The notes: generated from the sequence alone by a model not told the origin. A stretch of 64,000 nt of DNA from an uncultured Clostridia bacterium (GCA_934247225.1 CAKQJE010000005.1:50220-114219), one strand, 5' to 3'. Positions 7,876 through 16,487 are shown, counted from the first letter of the stretch. Numbers and translations: made by a program.

Positions 7876-9264
7876 ATGAGCTATATAAAGAAAGATTTTT
7901 TGCTTGAAAATAAAACCGCGGAAAGGCTTTACGAAACTTACGCGAAAGATATGCCGATTTTCGATTACCATTGCCATTTGCCCGAAAAACAGATACTCGA
8001 AAACAAGCCGTTCAAAAACATTTACGAGGTGTGGCTCGGCGGGGATCATTATAAATGGCGACTTATGAGAAATTACGGCGTGGACGAGCGCCTTATTACG
8101 GGCGACGCTTCCGATCACGATAAGTTTCTGGCGTATTGCAAAACTCTCGGCACGGCTTTCGGAAATCCGCTTTACCATTGGTCTCAGGTCGAACTTAAAG
8201 AGTATTTTAACTGCGAACTCGAAATAAACGAGGAAAACGCGGAGGCGATCTGGAAGGAGTGTAACGATTATATCGCGAAAAACGGGATAAATCCGCAGAA
8301 ACTTATAGAAAGTTCTTCGGTTACCTGCGTGTTCACGACGAACGAGGTTTTCGACGACCTTAAAACGTTCGAAAAAATCGCCGAAAAGGGATATAAGTTC
8401 AAAGTTATCCCCGCGTTCCGCGCCGACAAAATAATGAATATCGAAGCGGAGAAGTACAATGATTTTATATCGCTGGTCGAGAACGAAACGCATAAAATAA
8501 ATACTCTTTCCGACCTCGAGGAAGCTTTGAAGCAAAGACTTGCCGAGTTTAAAAAAGTCGGAACGAGAGCCGCCGATATCTCGCTCGAAAGCGTTTATCC
8601 CGTAGCGGACGGATCCGCCGCCGAAAAGGCGTTCTTAAAGCGCAGAAAGGGCGAAACGCTCACGGCGGAGGAAGTCGCGGAGTTTAAGGGGTATTTAACA
8701 TATTTCCTTATGAAGCTCTACGCCGAAAACGGACTCGCGACCGAACTTCATATCGGAGCGAAGAGAAACAACAACACGGAAATGCTTTTAAAACTCGGAC
8801 TCGATACGGGTTACGACAGTATTTCGGAAGAGGACGGGCTTAAAAATATTTCGGCGCTGTTCGACAGGTTGAATACCGAAAAATCGCTTCCTAAAATCAT
8901 TCTTTTCAACCTTAACCCCAAAATGAACGCCGAGCTTATCACGCTTGCGGGGTGCTTCCAATCGAGCGAGGCGAGAGGAAAAATTCAGTACGGACCCGCA
9001 TGGTGGTTCCTCGATAACAAAGTGGGAATGTATCGTCATCTCGACGACCTTACGGCAACGGGGCATCTCGGCGCGTTCATCGGAATGCTCACCGACAGCA
9101 GATCTTTCCTTTCCTATCCGAGACATCATTATTTCCGTCGTATTTTGTGCAATTACTTAGGCAGAATGATGGAAAACGGCGAAATGACGGCGAACGAAAA
9201 GCTTGTCGGGGAAGTTGTCAAGGATATTTGTTACCGCAATGCGGCAACGTATTTCGGAATTTAA
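7876..9264 (+). CDS. uxaC: Uronate (glucuronate) isomerase UxaC
   Basis: A 462-residue cytoplasmic enzyme that interconverts D-glucuronate/D-fructuronate and D-galacturonate/D-tagaturonate, the first step of uronate catabolism. MPIFDYHCHLPEKQI at the N-terminus carries the metal-binding HxH of the amidohydrolase fold. GGDHYKWRLMRNYGV and ADGSAAEKAFLKRRKGE are family signatures, and LTDSRSFLSYPRHHYFRR is the conserved C-terminal block. Length matches the family. The ATG at 7876 has AAGGAGC six bases upstream, which decides the start over an earlier in-frame ATG at 7831 that overlaps the -10 element. It has its own promoter and strong terminators on both sides, so it is monocistronic. The later pathway genes (uxaB, uxuA, kdgK) are not in this window. 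Confidence 0.96.
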   Translation: MSYIKKDFLLENKTAERLYETYAKDMPIFDYHCHLPEKQILENKPFKNIYEVWLGGDHYKWRLMRNYGVDERLITGDASDHDKFLAYCKTLGTAFGNPLYHWSQVELKEYFNCELEINEENAEAIWKECNDYIAKNGINPQKLIESSSVTCVFTTNEVFDDLKTFEKIAEKGYKFKVIPAFRADKIMNIEAEKYNDFISLVENETHKINTLSDLEEALKQRLAEFKKVGTRAADISLESVYPVADGSAAEKAFLKRRKGETLTAEEVAEFKGYLTYFLMKLYAENGLATELHIGAKRNNNTEMLLKLGLDTGYDSISEEDGLKNISALFDRLNTEKSLPKIILFNLNPKMNAELITLAGCFQSSEARGKIQYGPAWWFLDNKVGMYRHLDDLTATGHLGAFIGMLTDSRSFLSYPRHHYFRRILCNYLGRMMENGEMTANEKLVGEVVKDICYRNAATYFGI

Positions 9265-9302
9265 AATAAAATCGGAAGGAAGTCGGATTTCTTTCGGAAA
9301 AA

Positions 9303-9347
9303 CAGGCAGGCGCGAGTTTTTTAAAACTCGCGCCTGCCTGTTTTTTA
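9303..9347 (+). terminator. Strong bidirectional terminator between uxaC and the convergent gene
   Basis: CAGGCAGGCGCGAGTTTT (from 9303) pairs with AAAACTCGCGCCTGCCTG, followed by TTTTTT. It serves uxaC and, in reverse, may also stop transcripts of the minus-strand gene that ends at 9356. Confidence 0.9.
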
Positions 9348-9355
9348 TTTAAATT

Positions 9356-10537
9356 TCAGCATTGCATGTAATCTGCGTTTTTTATGTCATCCCAAATATC
9401 TTTCAACAGTTTGCCGCCGATCGAAGCGTGAGCGTAAAAATCGTTTTCGTCGGTGAATTTTTGGGTTTTTTCGTCGTAATCGAAGCAAATATTGCCACCC
9501 GAATAATATACGGCAGCTTCGCGGTTTGCATAATAAAACGTCATTTCACTATACATTATAAGCCCTTTGATAAAATCCTCGAAAGCGGGTTTTAACGGTT
9601 TTCCTTGCCTATAAAGAAGTCGTGCTTTGTTAAGCGATACTAAATTAGGGTATTGAACTCTATCGGGGTTTGCCTCGCAAGCTCTATCGAGATTCCACAG
9701 GCAGTTTTTGCATTCTCCGTTTCCGTATTGGTCAATCATAGAGATTTTTCCGCATACAGGACATTTTGTCGGATAAATCCTCGCATACGGGTCTTCATAT
9801 TTTATATATTTAAAACCGGAAGGGTTAAGACCGACGACGTTTCTATTTTGTTTTTCAAAGTAAAATCTTGCTTGTTCTTTTTGAGGAAGATCTTTGATCC
9901 ATTCGTACGTCGTAGGTAAAAAAGATATAATATTACCTTTCATTGTATTAAACGGCTCATCGTAACATAGTACGGTGCGTGGTTTAATTCTTTTTAACAT
10001 TTCGTTGTACCCCGTCATAAATGACAATTTGTCGTTTTCTCTGTAATATGTGCAAACAAAAACAACGGAACCTTCCTCTATTCCGTCAAAACAGAAGTCA
10101 AATGTTCGCTCGTCTCCCCAACTAACTGTGGGAATTACCGTTAGCCCTTTACTTTGCCAATATGCACCGCACCACCTGTTTTTAAAAACGTTAGCAATTT
10201 GAAGCGCAAGTGGCATATTTGTAAACATACTGAAATCCGGGCTTAGCAAGTAGCGATATTGTTTTAATTTTTCAAGTTCCTGTTCATAATTTTCGTATAC
10301 CTTTTCAAATTTCCAATCGTAAGTAAAGAAGTGTATTGTTTTGTCGGCGTTTTCGTTGTCATTTGCTTTTGTGTTTGCAAAGCTCATAAGCTTTATCTTG
10401 TCAATGTCAAGATTTTGTTTTTTAATAATAGGAATATCTAATTTCCCTACGGAATTTCCATGATATAAAAACTCATTTCTTACAAGTTTTTGTTTTTTTA
10501 ATTCTTTATCAATCTCATAATTATTATCTTTTTTCAT
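9356..10537 (-). CDS. DUF4417 protein fused to a C-terminal CPCC-type zinc-ribbon domain
   Basis: About 393 residues. The central part contains YLLSPDFSMFTNMPLALQI, VIPTVSWGDERTFDFCF and a TVLCYDEPFN segment, the hallmarks of DUF4417, a family common in phages and mobile DNA. The C-terminal third has CPVCGKISMIDQYGNGECKNC and YPNLVSLNKARLLY, the pattern of cysteine-rich CPCC domains, which recur near polymorphic toxins. No membrane segment is seen. The start at 10537 is chosen because AAGGAC lies just upstream; a longer reading to 10573 would overlap the preceding gene. It follows the small toxin-like gene by 19 bp, suggesting a toxin-partner pair. Function is unknown; an immunity role is inference only. 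The region is AT-rich compared with its flanks. Confidence 0.7.
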   Translation of the reverse strand: MKKDNNYEIDKELKKQKLVRNEFLYHGNSVGKLDIPIIKKQNLDIDKIKLMSFANTKANDNENADKTIHFFTYDWKFEKVYENYEQELEKLKQYRYLLSPDFSMFTNMPLALQIANVFKNRWCGAYWQSKGLTVIPTVSWGDERTFDFCFDGIEEGSVVFVCTYYRENDKLSFMTGYNEMLKRIKPRTVLCYDEPFNTMKGNIISFLPTTYEWIKDLPQKEQARFYFEKQNRNVVGLNPSGFKYIKYEDPYARIYPTKCPVCGKISMIDQYGNGECKNCLWNLDRACEANPDRVQYPNLVSLNKARLLYRQGKPLKPAFEDFIKGLIMYSEMTFYYANREAAVYYSGGNICFDYDEKTQKFTDENDFYAHASIGGKLLKDIWDDIKNADYMQC

Positions 10538-10556
10538 AAAATAGTCCTTATTGTCC

Positions 10557-10838
10557 TTATTGATATTTTTCAAAGTCCGGATCTAAATGGTCATCTAATC
10601 TATATCCTTTTTCATTTTTCCATACCCAATCATGGTCATGAGGGAATTTCATTTTTCCGCTGTGGCGATAATCTCTATTCCGTATGGCATGTCCGTTTTC
10701 GTCATACCATCTTTCTTGTACAAGTTGATTATTGTTATTGTATTTTTGCATTTTGCTGTTTGGTTTGCCTGTTGTTTCTAAGTGTCTTGCTATAATAGCA
10801 CCTGTGCCGTGATTTGTTGCTCCTCCCGCACCCATCAT
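10557..10838 (-). CDS. Small protein resembling an orphan polymorphic-toxin C-terminal domain
   Basis: About 93 residues from the second of two candidate starts. AAAAGGAGC sits six bases before the ATG at 10838, so the longer form from 10859 is rejected. The N-terminus is short and glycine-rich (MMGAGGATNHGTG). The rest, with QERWYDENGHAIRNRDYRHS and KFPHDHDW, is rich in His, Asp and Arg, the composition of nuclease-toxin tips of polymorphic toxins or phage head-associated proteins. No secretion or trafficking domain is attached, so it looks like an orphan tip module. It is the first gene of a two-gene unit with the DUF4417-CPCC protein. The exact family is not identified. Confidence 0.5.
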   Translation of the reverse strand: MMGAGGATNHGTGAIIARHLETTGKPNSKMQKYNNNNQLVQERWYDENGHAIRNRDYRHSGKMKFPHDHDWVWKNEKGYRLDDHLDPDFEKYQ

Positions 10839-10886
10839 GCTGCTCCTTTTAATTCTCACTATTTTCGAAAGAATTTTTTTGATTGC

Positions 10887-10914
10887 ATTGTAGCATATAA
10901 ATTTATGAAGTCAA
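10887..10914 (-). promoter_or_regulatory. SigA-type promoter for the toxin-like/DUF4417 pair
   Basis: On the minus strand TTGACT (10914-10909), a 16-bp spacer and TACAAT (10892-10887), about 50 bp ahead of the small gene. Confidence 0.65.
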
Positions 10915-10985
10915 GATAATTGTGTAATATTTTATGGGGGATTTATTTTCGAAAATTAACCATCTCTACTTTAACAATCAAACAA

Positions 10986-11651
10986 TTATAAATCGGCGAA
11001 GTCCTTTACGGCTTTCTTGTTGAAATACAGGAAAAGCAAAATTATAGGAACGGATAATATCAGAACGAGTATAAGTCCGAACACAAACGGAGAGATTGCT
11101 TTTATGTACAGCGAGTATAAATACGCGATTACGAATGCGAAAATTATGCCCGCGATACTGTCGATTATTAGCGCAAAGCTGTGTTTTATCGCCGCGGATT
11201 CGCTCGTCCATCTGAAATCGGGGCGTTTAAGATTTAAAAATAATCCGAACATTCCCGAGCAAAGTACATACGCCGCGCCGATTATATAAACGCTTGCGAG
11301 TCTCGATAAAATTATGCTTTTAACGGGTATCGGCATCGAAAGCAGAAGGTCGTTATCTTTGGCGATATAAAGGGTAGCGTATGTGTTGAAAACACTACCC
11401 ATAATCCCGAAAAACATTCCTATGATTCCCGTGGCGGCAAAAAATAACCAATTTAAACCTTCCGATAGAAATACGCTTCCGATGAAGTAAGCCTCGAACG
11501 CGAACCACGCCATAAGAAAGACGAAAAGTAAGACGAACAAGCCTACGAAAAGGGCAATGCCCACGGTCGAACGGCGTTTTCCCGTTTTTCTGTCGAAAAA
11601 AAGCGCCCGGTTTATTTCGAGAAGTTGCTTTTTAATTAAGATTTTCAGCAT
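10986..11651 (-). CDS. ABC-2 type permease, apparently with a large internal deletion
   Basis: A 221-residue membrane protein with about six hydrophobic segments, 13 bp after its ATPase gene. The N-terminus (MLKILIKKQLLEINRALFFD, then KDNDLLLSMPIPVKSIILSRL) matches the start of the roughly 550-residue permeases that pair with this kind of ATPase. From GLFLNLKRPDFRWTSE onward it matches what I recall as the last 80 or so residues of those permeases. The middle, about 300 residues, seems to be missing, with the frame kept. The comparison is from memory of the family, so the deletion is an inference. If true, the transporter may be non-functional or may work as a minimal permease. Confidence 0.7.
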   Translation of the reverse strand: MLKILIKKQLLEINRALFFDRKTGKRRSTVGIALFVGLFVLLFVFLMAWFAFEAYFIGSVFLSEGLNWLFFAATGIIGMFFGIMGSVFNTYATLYIAKDNDLLLSMPIPVKSIILSRLASVYIIGAAYVLCSGMFGLFLNLKRPDFRWTSESAAIKHSFALIIDSIAGIIFAFVIAYLYSLYIKAISPFVFGLILVLILSVPIILLFLYFNKKAVKDFADL

Positions 11652-11664
11652 TTCTTTTTCCTCG

Positions 11665-12420
11665 TCAACCGTTTTCGCCTTTGCTTTCGCCGGCGTTCCT
11701 GTTTCCGTTTTCGCCTTCGTCTTCGAGTTCGAGGAAGACGTTTTCGAGCGACTCGTCGCCTTTAACTTCCTCCATAGTCCCCGTTTTTACGAGCTTGCCT
11801 TTCTTGATAATGGCGACCTTGTCGCAAAGTTTTTCCGCCGTGTCGAGAACGTGAGTGGAGAAGAAAATCGCCCCGCCGTTTGAACAATGCTCGCGCATAA
11901 TCTTTTTGAGCGCATGCGAAGCTTTCGGGTCGAGTCCTACGAACGGTTCGTCCATTATTATGAGCTTCGGCGAGTGAATAAGCGCGGAAATAACCGCGAG
12001 TTTTTGCTTCATTCCGTGCGAGTAAGCCGAGATCGCCGAGCCGAGATCGTTTTTGATCTCAAAGGCTTCCGCATATTTTTCGATAAGCGACTTTCTTGTT
12101 TCCGATTTAACGCCGAAAACGTCGGCGATAAAATTGAGATATTGCGCGCCCGTCATAAATTCGTATAAATCGGGGTTGTCGGGGATGTAGGCGATGAGCT
12201 TTTTGCAGGATAAGGGGTCGTTTTTCATAGAAACCCCGTCGATATAAATTTCGCCGTCGTTAAAGGCGAGTATGCCCGTGGCGGCTTTCAGCGTGGTCGT
12301 TTTCCCCGCTCCGTTATGTCCGATGAAACCGTAAATTTCGCCTTTTTGTATATGCAGCGAAAGATCGTCCACGGCTGTTTTGTCTCCGTATTTCACGGTT
12401 AAATGTTTGATTTTAAGCAT
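11665..12420 (-). CDS. ABC transporter ATP-binding protein
   Basis: A 251-residue ABC ATPase with Walker A GHNGAGKTT near residue 34, a signature motif in divergent form (YSHGMKQKL), Walker B LIIMDEPFVGLD and the switch His in STHV. The C-terminal tail is Glu/Gly/Asn-rich (EDEGENGNRNAGESKGENG). It drives the membrane subunit encoded next. The tetR gene lies directly upstream on the same strand, with a hairpin in the 105-bp gap, so the order is tetR-ATPase-permease. The substrate is unknown. Exporters of this ABC-2 type often handle peptides or drugs. Confidence 0.93.
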   Translation of the reverse strand: MLKIKHLTVKYGDKTAVDDLSLHIQKGEIYGFIGHNGAGKTTTLKAATGILAFNDGEIYIDGVSMKNDPLSCKKLIAYIPDNPDLYEFMTGAQYLNFIADVFGVKSETRKSLIEKYAEAFEIKNDLGSAISAYSHGMKQKLAVISALIHSPKLIIMDEPFVGLDPKASHALKKIMREHCSNGGAIFFSTHVLDTAEKLCDKVAIIKKGKLVKTGTMEEVKGDESLENVFLELEDEGENGNRNAGESKGENG

Positions 12421-12483
12421 TTAATTCTCTATTACTTTTTGCTTTATGTGCTTGATTTTTGCTTGTGTTTTTGTAAAAAAGTG

Positions 12484-12530
12484 CCGCTATAAGTCGATTA
12501 TCGCGTGTTTTTATGGCTAATCGACTTATT
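12484..12530 (-). terminator. Hairpin built from the dispersed TATAAGTCGATTA repeat, between tetR and ABC genes
   Basis: ATAAGTCGATTA (12489-12500) pairs with TAATCGACTTAT (12518-12529). The right arm overlaps the tetR stop codon. On the plus strand a T-run follows (12530-12535); on the minus strand, the direction of tetR, there is none. It may attenuate or process the tetR-ABC message. It is also one of the dispersed short repeats. Confidence 0.6.
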
Positions 12531-13188
12531 TTTTGTTTGTAAAGTCGGGGTGGTTTGCCGTGATTTCCTCGGCTTCGGGCGTATCGAGCGATACGGGCGC
12601 AACCTTGGCAATAGTCGCCGCGTCCGATTTGATAACGTAAATCATGCCCCTGAACATCTCGCCGAGGCTCTGAACGATTTCCTGTTCGGTAAAAGCGCAA
12701 ACCTTTGTCGCGGCGAGTACGCATAAGCCGTAACAAAACGTCCACATTTGCTTGAAGAGGTGTTCGGCCTGCTCTTTGGTCGCGCCGTAATCGCGCACGA
12801 TTATGTCTATATCGTTCTGCTTTCCGAAGGGAATTGTTTTCTGCGCTTCGTCGAAGTTGACGTTGCCGTCAGTTTCCTGCATAAAGAGCAGACGGAAAAG
12901 CCGAGGTTGCTCGGTTGCGAATTTAACCCATTGCATACCTCTCTTTTTATATGCGGGCGTGAAGTTTTCGGCTACTTTCATATATTCGTTGAAAACTTCC
13001 ACGGCTCTTTGCTTAACTTCGGCTTTCAGTTCGTCCATATCTTTAAACAACGTGAAGATAGGGCAGGACGAACTTCCGAGTTGTTTTCCGAGTTCTCTCG
13101 CGGTTAAGCTGTCGTAACCCTTTTCGCAAATAAGCTCGATTGCGGCGTTCACCATTTCTTCTTTTGTAAATTTCGGTTTCGGTGGCAT
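12526..13188 (-). CDS. TetR/AcrR family transcriptional regulator
   Basis: A 220-residue regulator. The N-terminal helix-turn-helix covers about residues 8-52, with the recognition region TARELGKQLGSSSCPIFTLF. The remainder is an alpha-helical ligand-binding domain of unassigned type with a long, polar C-terminal tail. GGAGG lies just before the start. It is the first gene of a unit with the ABC transporter, which it probably represses along with itself, since an inverted repeat overlaps the start-site region of its promoter. The inducer is unknown. Confidence 0.9.
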   Translation of the reverse strand: MPPKPKFTKEEMVNAAIELICEKGYDSLTARELGKQLGSSSCPIFTLFKDMDELKAEVKQRAVEVFNEYMKVAENFTPAYKKRGMQWVKFATEQPRLFRLLFMQETDGNVNFDEAQKTIPFGKQNDIDIIVRDYGATKEQAEHLFKQMWTFCYGLCVLAATKVCAFTEQEIVQSLGEMFRGMIYVIKSDAATIAKVAPVSLDTPEAEEITANHPDFTNKK

Positions 13189-13261
13189 AGTTTTCCTCCG
13201 TAATTTCGTTATAACGTAATTATTGATTTATGTATCTTGTATGTTTTCGGATCGATATTTT

Positions 13262-13315
13262 ACACACGTTCTAAAACGTTTGTTATAGTATAACACCGTT
13301 TCCCTTTTATGTCAA
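13262..13315 (-). promoter_or_regulatory. tetR promoter with overlapping operator
   Basis: Minus strand: TTGACA (13315-13310), a 17-bp spacer and TATACT (13292-13287). Just downstream, ACACACGTT (13262-13270) and AACGTTTGT (13275-13283) form an inverted repeat with 8 of 9 matches around the expected start site, well placed for TetR autorepression. Confidence 0.75.
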
Positions 13316-13360
13316 ACAAAACAGGGTATACAAGCCAAAAATTCATTATTAAAAAGCCAC

Positions 13361-13407
13361 AAAAAAAAGACTGAGTAAAAAACCAAGGGTTTTACTCAAT
13401 CTTTTTA
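13361..13407 (-). terminator. Terminator of the AT-rich membrane protein gene
   Basis: AGACTGAGTAAAA (13369-13381) pairs with TTTTACTCAATCT (13390-13402). A-runs and T-runs flank both sides, so it can work in both directions. Confidence 0.85.
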
Positions 13408-13413
13408 AATGTC

Positions 13414-14685
13414 TTAGTCGTCTTTATATAATTGTTTTTTTATTTTAGATTGTATGTCAACGATTGTTTTTTCGGATGGCTCTTGCTTGAAAAATACAAA
13501 TCGCAATCGCTTGCCTATATAGAATGCCGCTTTAAAAAATAATTCATCAATAATATTATTGGACTTAAGCCTATTTTTTATAGTTTTTTTTAAAAATGTT
13601 TGTTCTGTAATTAGTAAGATTTTTGCCGAAATTTTATTGCTGTTGAGGATGTTTGTTATGGTATTTTGAGTATCTGAGTCTATTATGAAAATTATGTATT
13701 TAAATGTGTTTAGTGCATTTAAATCAATATTATCTATAGATAGATATGTGGCAATAAAAGTTTGTTTAAAATAAGAAACAAGAAGATCTGTTGTATATTT
13801 TGATCCGCTGATTATTGCCGTCGGATTAGTTAAAGCTATATCCTGGCGCTTTCTTTGACAATCTGCTGCATATTGGAGAAAAGTACCGTTTTCTCTTTTG
13901 TTGCGGTAACTGTTGGTTTCTTGTTTATTGTCAAGTGTAGTAACCGTATATTTAGTATGAAATTTTCGCTTTAATAAATCGATATATAGACAAACAAAAT
14001 CAGCCATTGCGGTACTTGTTCCATGAAATAGAAAACAAGGGGTATTTTTTTGATCTTTTACCGCATATTTATTTATTAGAGCACAGCCTTCTATTTTTCG
14101 AATGCATTCAACCAGTTGGCTATCTGCGGCATAGAAATATTCGTAATTTTTTATTATTGAAATTTTATCGAGTATCTCTTTTAGATTATCTTTAATCAAC
14201 TTATCAATATTGCCGTATTGGTGAATTGTATTTTGTATTCTTTTTCTTTTTACAACATATGTGGTAGTTTTCCAGGAAATATTTTCTGAAGCACGTTGAG
14301 TTTCTCCATCCAAGATGAGGAAATCCTTCTGAGAAAGGAGTTTAAAACTTCTTTCACGATTGTATTTTTGAATAACAATGCTGATTATTTGTTCCATAAA
14401 TTCAGCAATTTGATTTATTTCCGCATTTATCAATTGCTTAGCTTTTCGTATTCTGATTTTATCAGGAATTTCCTCTACAATAAAGTAAAACAACGCACTC
14501 ATAATGAATCCGACTGCAATATCATACAGTAAAACATATTTTTGTTGGTCATCTGTTGATGATGTCCAAAATGTTGACCACTTATCCGGTAAGAAAGAAG
14601 GAAATGGTAAAGTGGAATATTTTAATGCAATATATGTTGATATGGCTGTTCCTAAAAGAAGAATTGTGTTTATGATTTTTTTCAT
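13414..14685 (-). CDS. Hypothetical membrane protein of AT-rich origin
   Basis: A 423-residue protein I do not recognise. Residues 1-22 and about 50-70 are hydrophobic, giving a short N-terminal membrane hairpin, followed by a charged helical region rich in Lys, Ile and Gln and a large soluble domain. The middle has CFLFHGTSTAMADF, and later YIIFIIDSDTQNTI and AKILLITEQTFLKK suggest alternating strands and helices. Codon use and base content are much more AT-rich than the ABC operon to one side and the VTC operon to the other, pointing to recent acquisition. It stands alone with its own terminator. Predicted two-helix membrane proteins with soluble sensor domains are common in defence loci, but nothing here proves that role. 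Confidence 0.6.
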   Translation of the reverse strand: MKKIINTILLLGTAISTYIALKYSTLPFPSFLPDKWSTFWTSSTDDQQKYVLLYDIAVGFIMSALFYFIVEEIPDKIRIRKAKQLINAEINQIAEFMEQIISIVIQKYNRERSFKLLSQKDFLILDGETQRASENISWKTTTYVVKRKRIQNTIHQYGNIDKLIKDNLKEILDKISIIKNYEYFYAADSQLVECIRKIEGCALINKYAVKDQKNTPCFLFHGTSTAMADFVCLYIDLLKRKFHTKYTVTTLDNKQETNSYRNKRENGTFLQYAADCQRKRQDIALTNPTAIISGSKYTTDLLVSYFKQTFIATYLSIDNIDLNALNTFKYIIFIIDSDTQNTITNILNSNKISAKILLITEQTFLKKTIKNRLKSNNIIDELFFKAAFYIGKRLRFVFFKQEPSEKTIVDIQSKIKKQLYKDD

Positions 14686-15017
14686 ATTTTACCTCGGATG
14701 CTTGTTGTAATTATTGTTTTATTTTTTCTATTTTACCATTTTTTCTGCTTTCTTTCAACAAAAATCAAAAGATAATTCTTATTTGCCGAAATAAAAATGT
14801 TAAATTTTCCCAAACGATGATTTTGAGCGTTGTTTTGCCGGTTTACTTTTCGGAAAAATAAATTTTAATTTTAAAGTTCGTTTTAGGTTCGGGGGGTATT
14901 ATGTCCGCATAAAACAGGTCGCAATAGTGATTGACGAAAAGATTTTTCAAGAAAGTAAATCTTATACAATACTCGGTCATATAATAGTAAGCAATACGTA
15001 AAAAGGTGCGAAGCAGT
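14686..15017. other. Divergent intergenic region
   Basis: This 332-bp AT-rich stretch separates two divergent genes. A TATAAT at 14980-14985 lies 32 bp before the VTC gene but lacks a clear -35. TTGACG at 14931 is too far upstream for normal spacing with it. I see no gene or repeat here. Confidence 0.5.
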
Positions 15018-15791
15018 ATGCAGATTCAGAACAGATTTAAACGAGTGGAAATGAAATTCATTTTAAACGACAGGCAAACGGAAGCTGTGAAACGCGCGTT
15101 TACAGGGAAAATGAAAGCCGACGAATACGGTAAGACGAGAATTTGCAACGTTTATTACGACACGCCGAATTTCCGACTTATCAGAAAATCGATAGAACAA
15201 CCCGTTTATAAAGAAAAACTCAGAGTGAGAAGTTACGGAACGCCGAAAGCGGGCGACGAAGTTTTTATCGAACTCAAAAAGAAATACGACGGCATCGTTT
15301 ATAAGCGCAGAGAAAAACTTCCGCTTTTAAAAGCCGAAGAACTTGCAAACGGCGAGGAAAAATTCCTTTGCGGTGAAAACGAACTCACGCAAGTGGAGCG
15401 GGAAATAAAGTACTTTTCGTCGGTTTACGGTTCGCTTTGCCCCGCGGTTTACCTCGCGTATGTGAGAGAAGCGTTTTATAGCTTGACCGACCCGAATTTA
15501 AGAATTACGTTCGATACCGACATTTTATGGCGGGACGAGGACGTGGATCTCACGAAAGGGGTTTACGGAACGCCCGTTCTCCCTCGCGGCAAAACGCTTA
15601 TGGAGATAAAAACCGACAAAGCTTTGCCGCTATGGCTCGTCGAAGTTTTATCGGACGAAAAAATTTACAAAACGCCGTTTTCAAAATACGGCGAAGCCTA
15701 CAAGCAGATCATGGCGGCGAGCGGCGGAATAGGAATATACGGAATAAATAATGAAATAAAAGGAGACAAAAATTATGCAAGAGTTGTTTAA
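15018..15791 (+). CDS. VTC domain-containing protein (polyphosphate polymerase-like)
   Basis: About 257 residues. RFKRVEMKFILNDRQ opens the fold, a CYTH/triphosphate-tunnel beta barrel related to the catalytic domain of yeast Vtc4. RICNVYYDTPNFRLI, KLRVRSYG, VFIELKKKYDGIVYKRR and LMEIKTDKALPLW carry the paired basic and acidic residues that line such tunnels. The start at 15018 is preferred because AAAAGGTG lies about nine bases upstream; a GTG at 15006 would overlap that site. The end overlaps the DUF4956 gene by 17 bp. In Clostridia this protein, DUF4956 and Cthe_2159-like or CotH proteins form a recurring cluster of uncertain role, perhaps phosphorylation or coating of surface polymers. 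Confidence 0.88.
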   Translation: MQIQNRFKRVEMKFILNDRQTEAVKRAFTGKMKADEYGKTRICNVYYDTPNFRLIRKSIEQPVYKEKLRVRSYGTPKAGDEVFIELKKKYDGIVYKRREKLPLLKAEELANGEEKFLCGENELTQVEREIKYFSSVYGSLCPAVYLAYVREAFYSLTDPNLRITFDTDILWRDEDVDLTKGVYGTPVLPRGKTLMEIKTDKALPLWLVEVLSDEKIYKTPFSKYGEAYKQIMAASGGIGIYGINNEIKGDKNYARVV

Positions 15792-16461
15792 AAGTATTTT
15801 CGACAGCACCCAGACCAACGTTTCGGTGGAAAATTTCCTCTTATGTATACTGATTTCGCTCGCGGCGGGGCTTATATATCTTCTTGCGTATTCCTATAAA
15901 AACAAAACGAGCGGGAGCTTTAAAACGGCGATTTTCATTCTGCCGACGATAGTTTCGGTCGTGATTATGATGGTAAACGGCAATATCGGCGCGGGCGTGG
16001 CGGTCGCGGGAGCGTTCTCGCTCGTAAGATTTCGTTCTGCGCAAGGCTCGGCAAAGGAAATCTGCGCGATTTTCGCCGCTATGTGTTCGGGGCTTATAAT
16101 CGGTACGGGTTATCTCGCGTTCGGGATTTTGTTTTCGGTTTTAGCTTGCGCGGTAATCGCGGTTTCCAACGTGATTTTGAAAAAATCCGATAAGAAAAGC
16201 AGACGTAAAACCCTGAAAATCACTATCCCCGAAGACCTCGATTACGGTAGCGTTTTCGACGACGTTTTTGCCGAATTTGCGGAAGAAAACGAACTCGTAA
16301 ACGTGAAAACGGTTAATCTCGGCAGTATGTTCAGGCTTACTTACGAGCTTACGCTCAAAAAAGACGCGGACGAGAAAAAACTCGTGGATAAGCTCAGGGA
16401 AAGGAACGGAAACCTCGAAATCGCTTTAAGCAAGGTCGATTTGAATTCCGACGGTTTATAA
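15775..16461 (+). CDS. DUF4956 membrane protein
   Basis: A 228-residue protein with four or five transmembrane segments in the first 130 residues, then a soluble alpha/beta domain. GAFSLVRFRSAQGSAKEICAI (shared in part with MgtC-like proteins) is the family hallmark. The gene overlaps the VTC gene by 17 bp and precedes the Cthe_2159-like lipoprotein, the usual order of this cluster. The cytoplasmic C-terminal domain (about 140-228) may contact the VTC protein. The biochemical role is unknown. Confidence 0.88.
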   Translation: MQELFKSIFDSTQTNVSVENFLLCILISLAAGLIYLLAYSYKNKTSGSFKTAIFILPTIVSVVIMMVNGNIGAGVAVAGAFSLVRFRSAQGSAKEICAIFAAMCSGLIIGTGYLAFGILFSVLACAVIAVSNVILKKSDKKSRRKTLKITIPEDLDYGSVFDDVFAEFAEENELVNVKTVNLGSMFRLTYELTLKKDADEKKLVDKLRERNGNLEIALSKVDLNSDGL

Positions 16462-16487
16462 TAAATATCGGTTTATAATAAATATAA

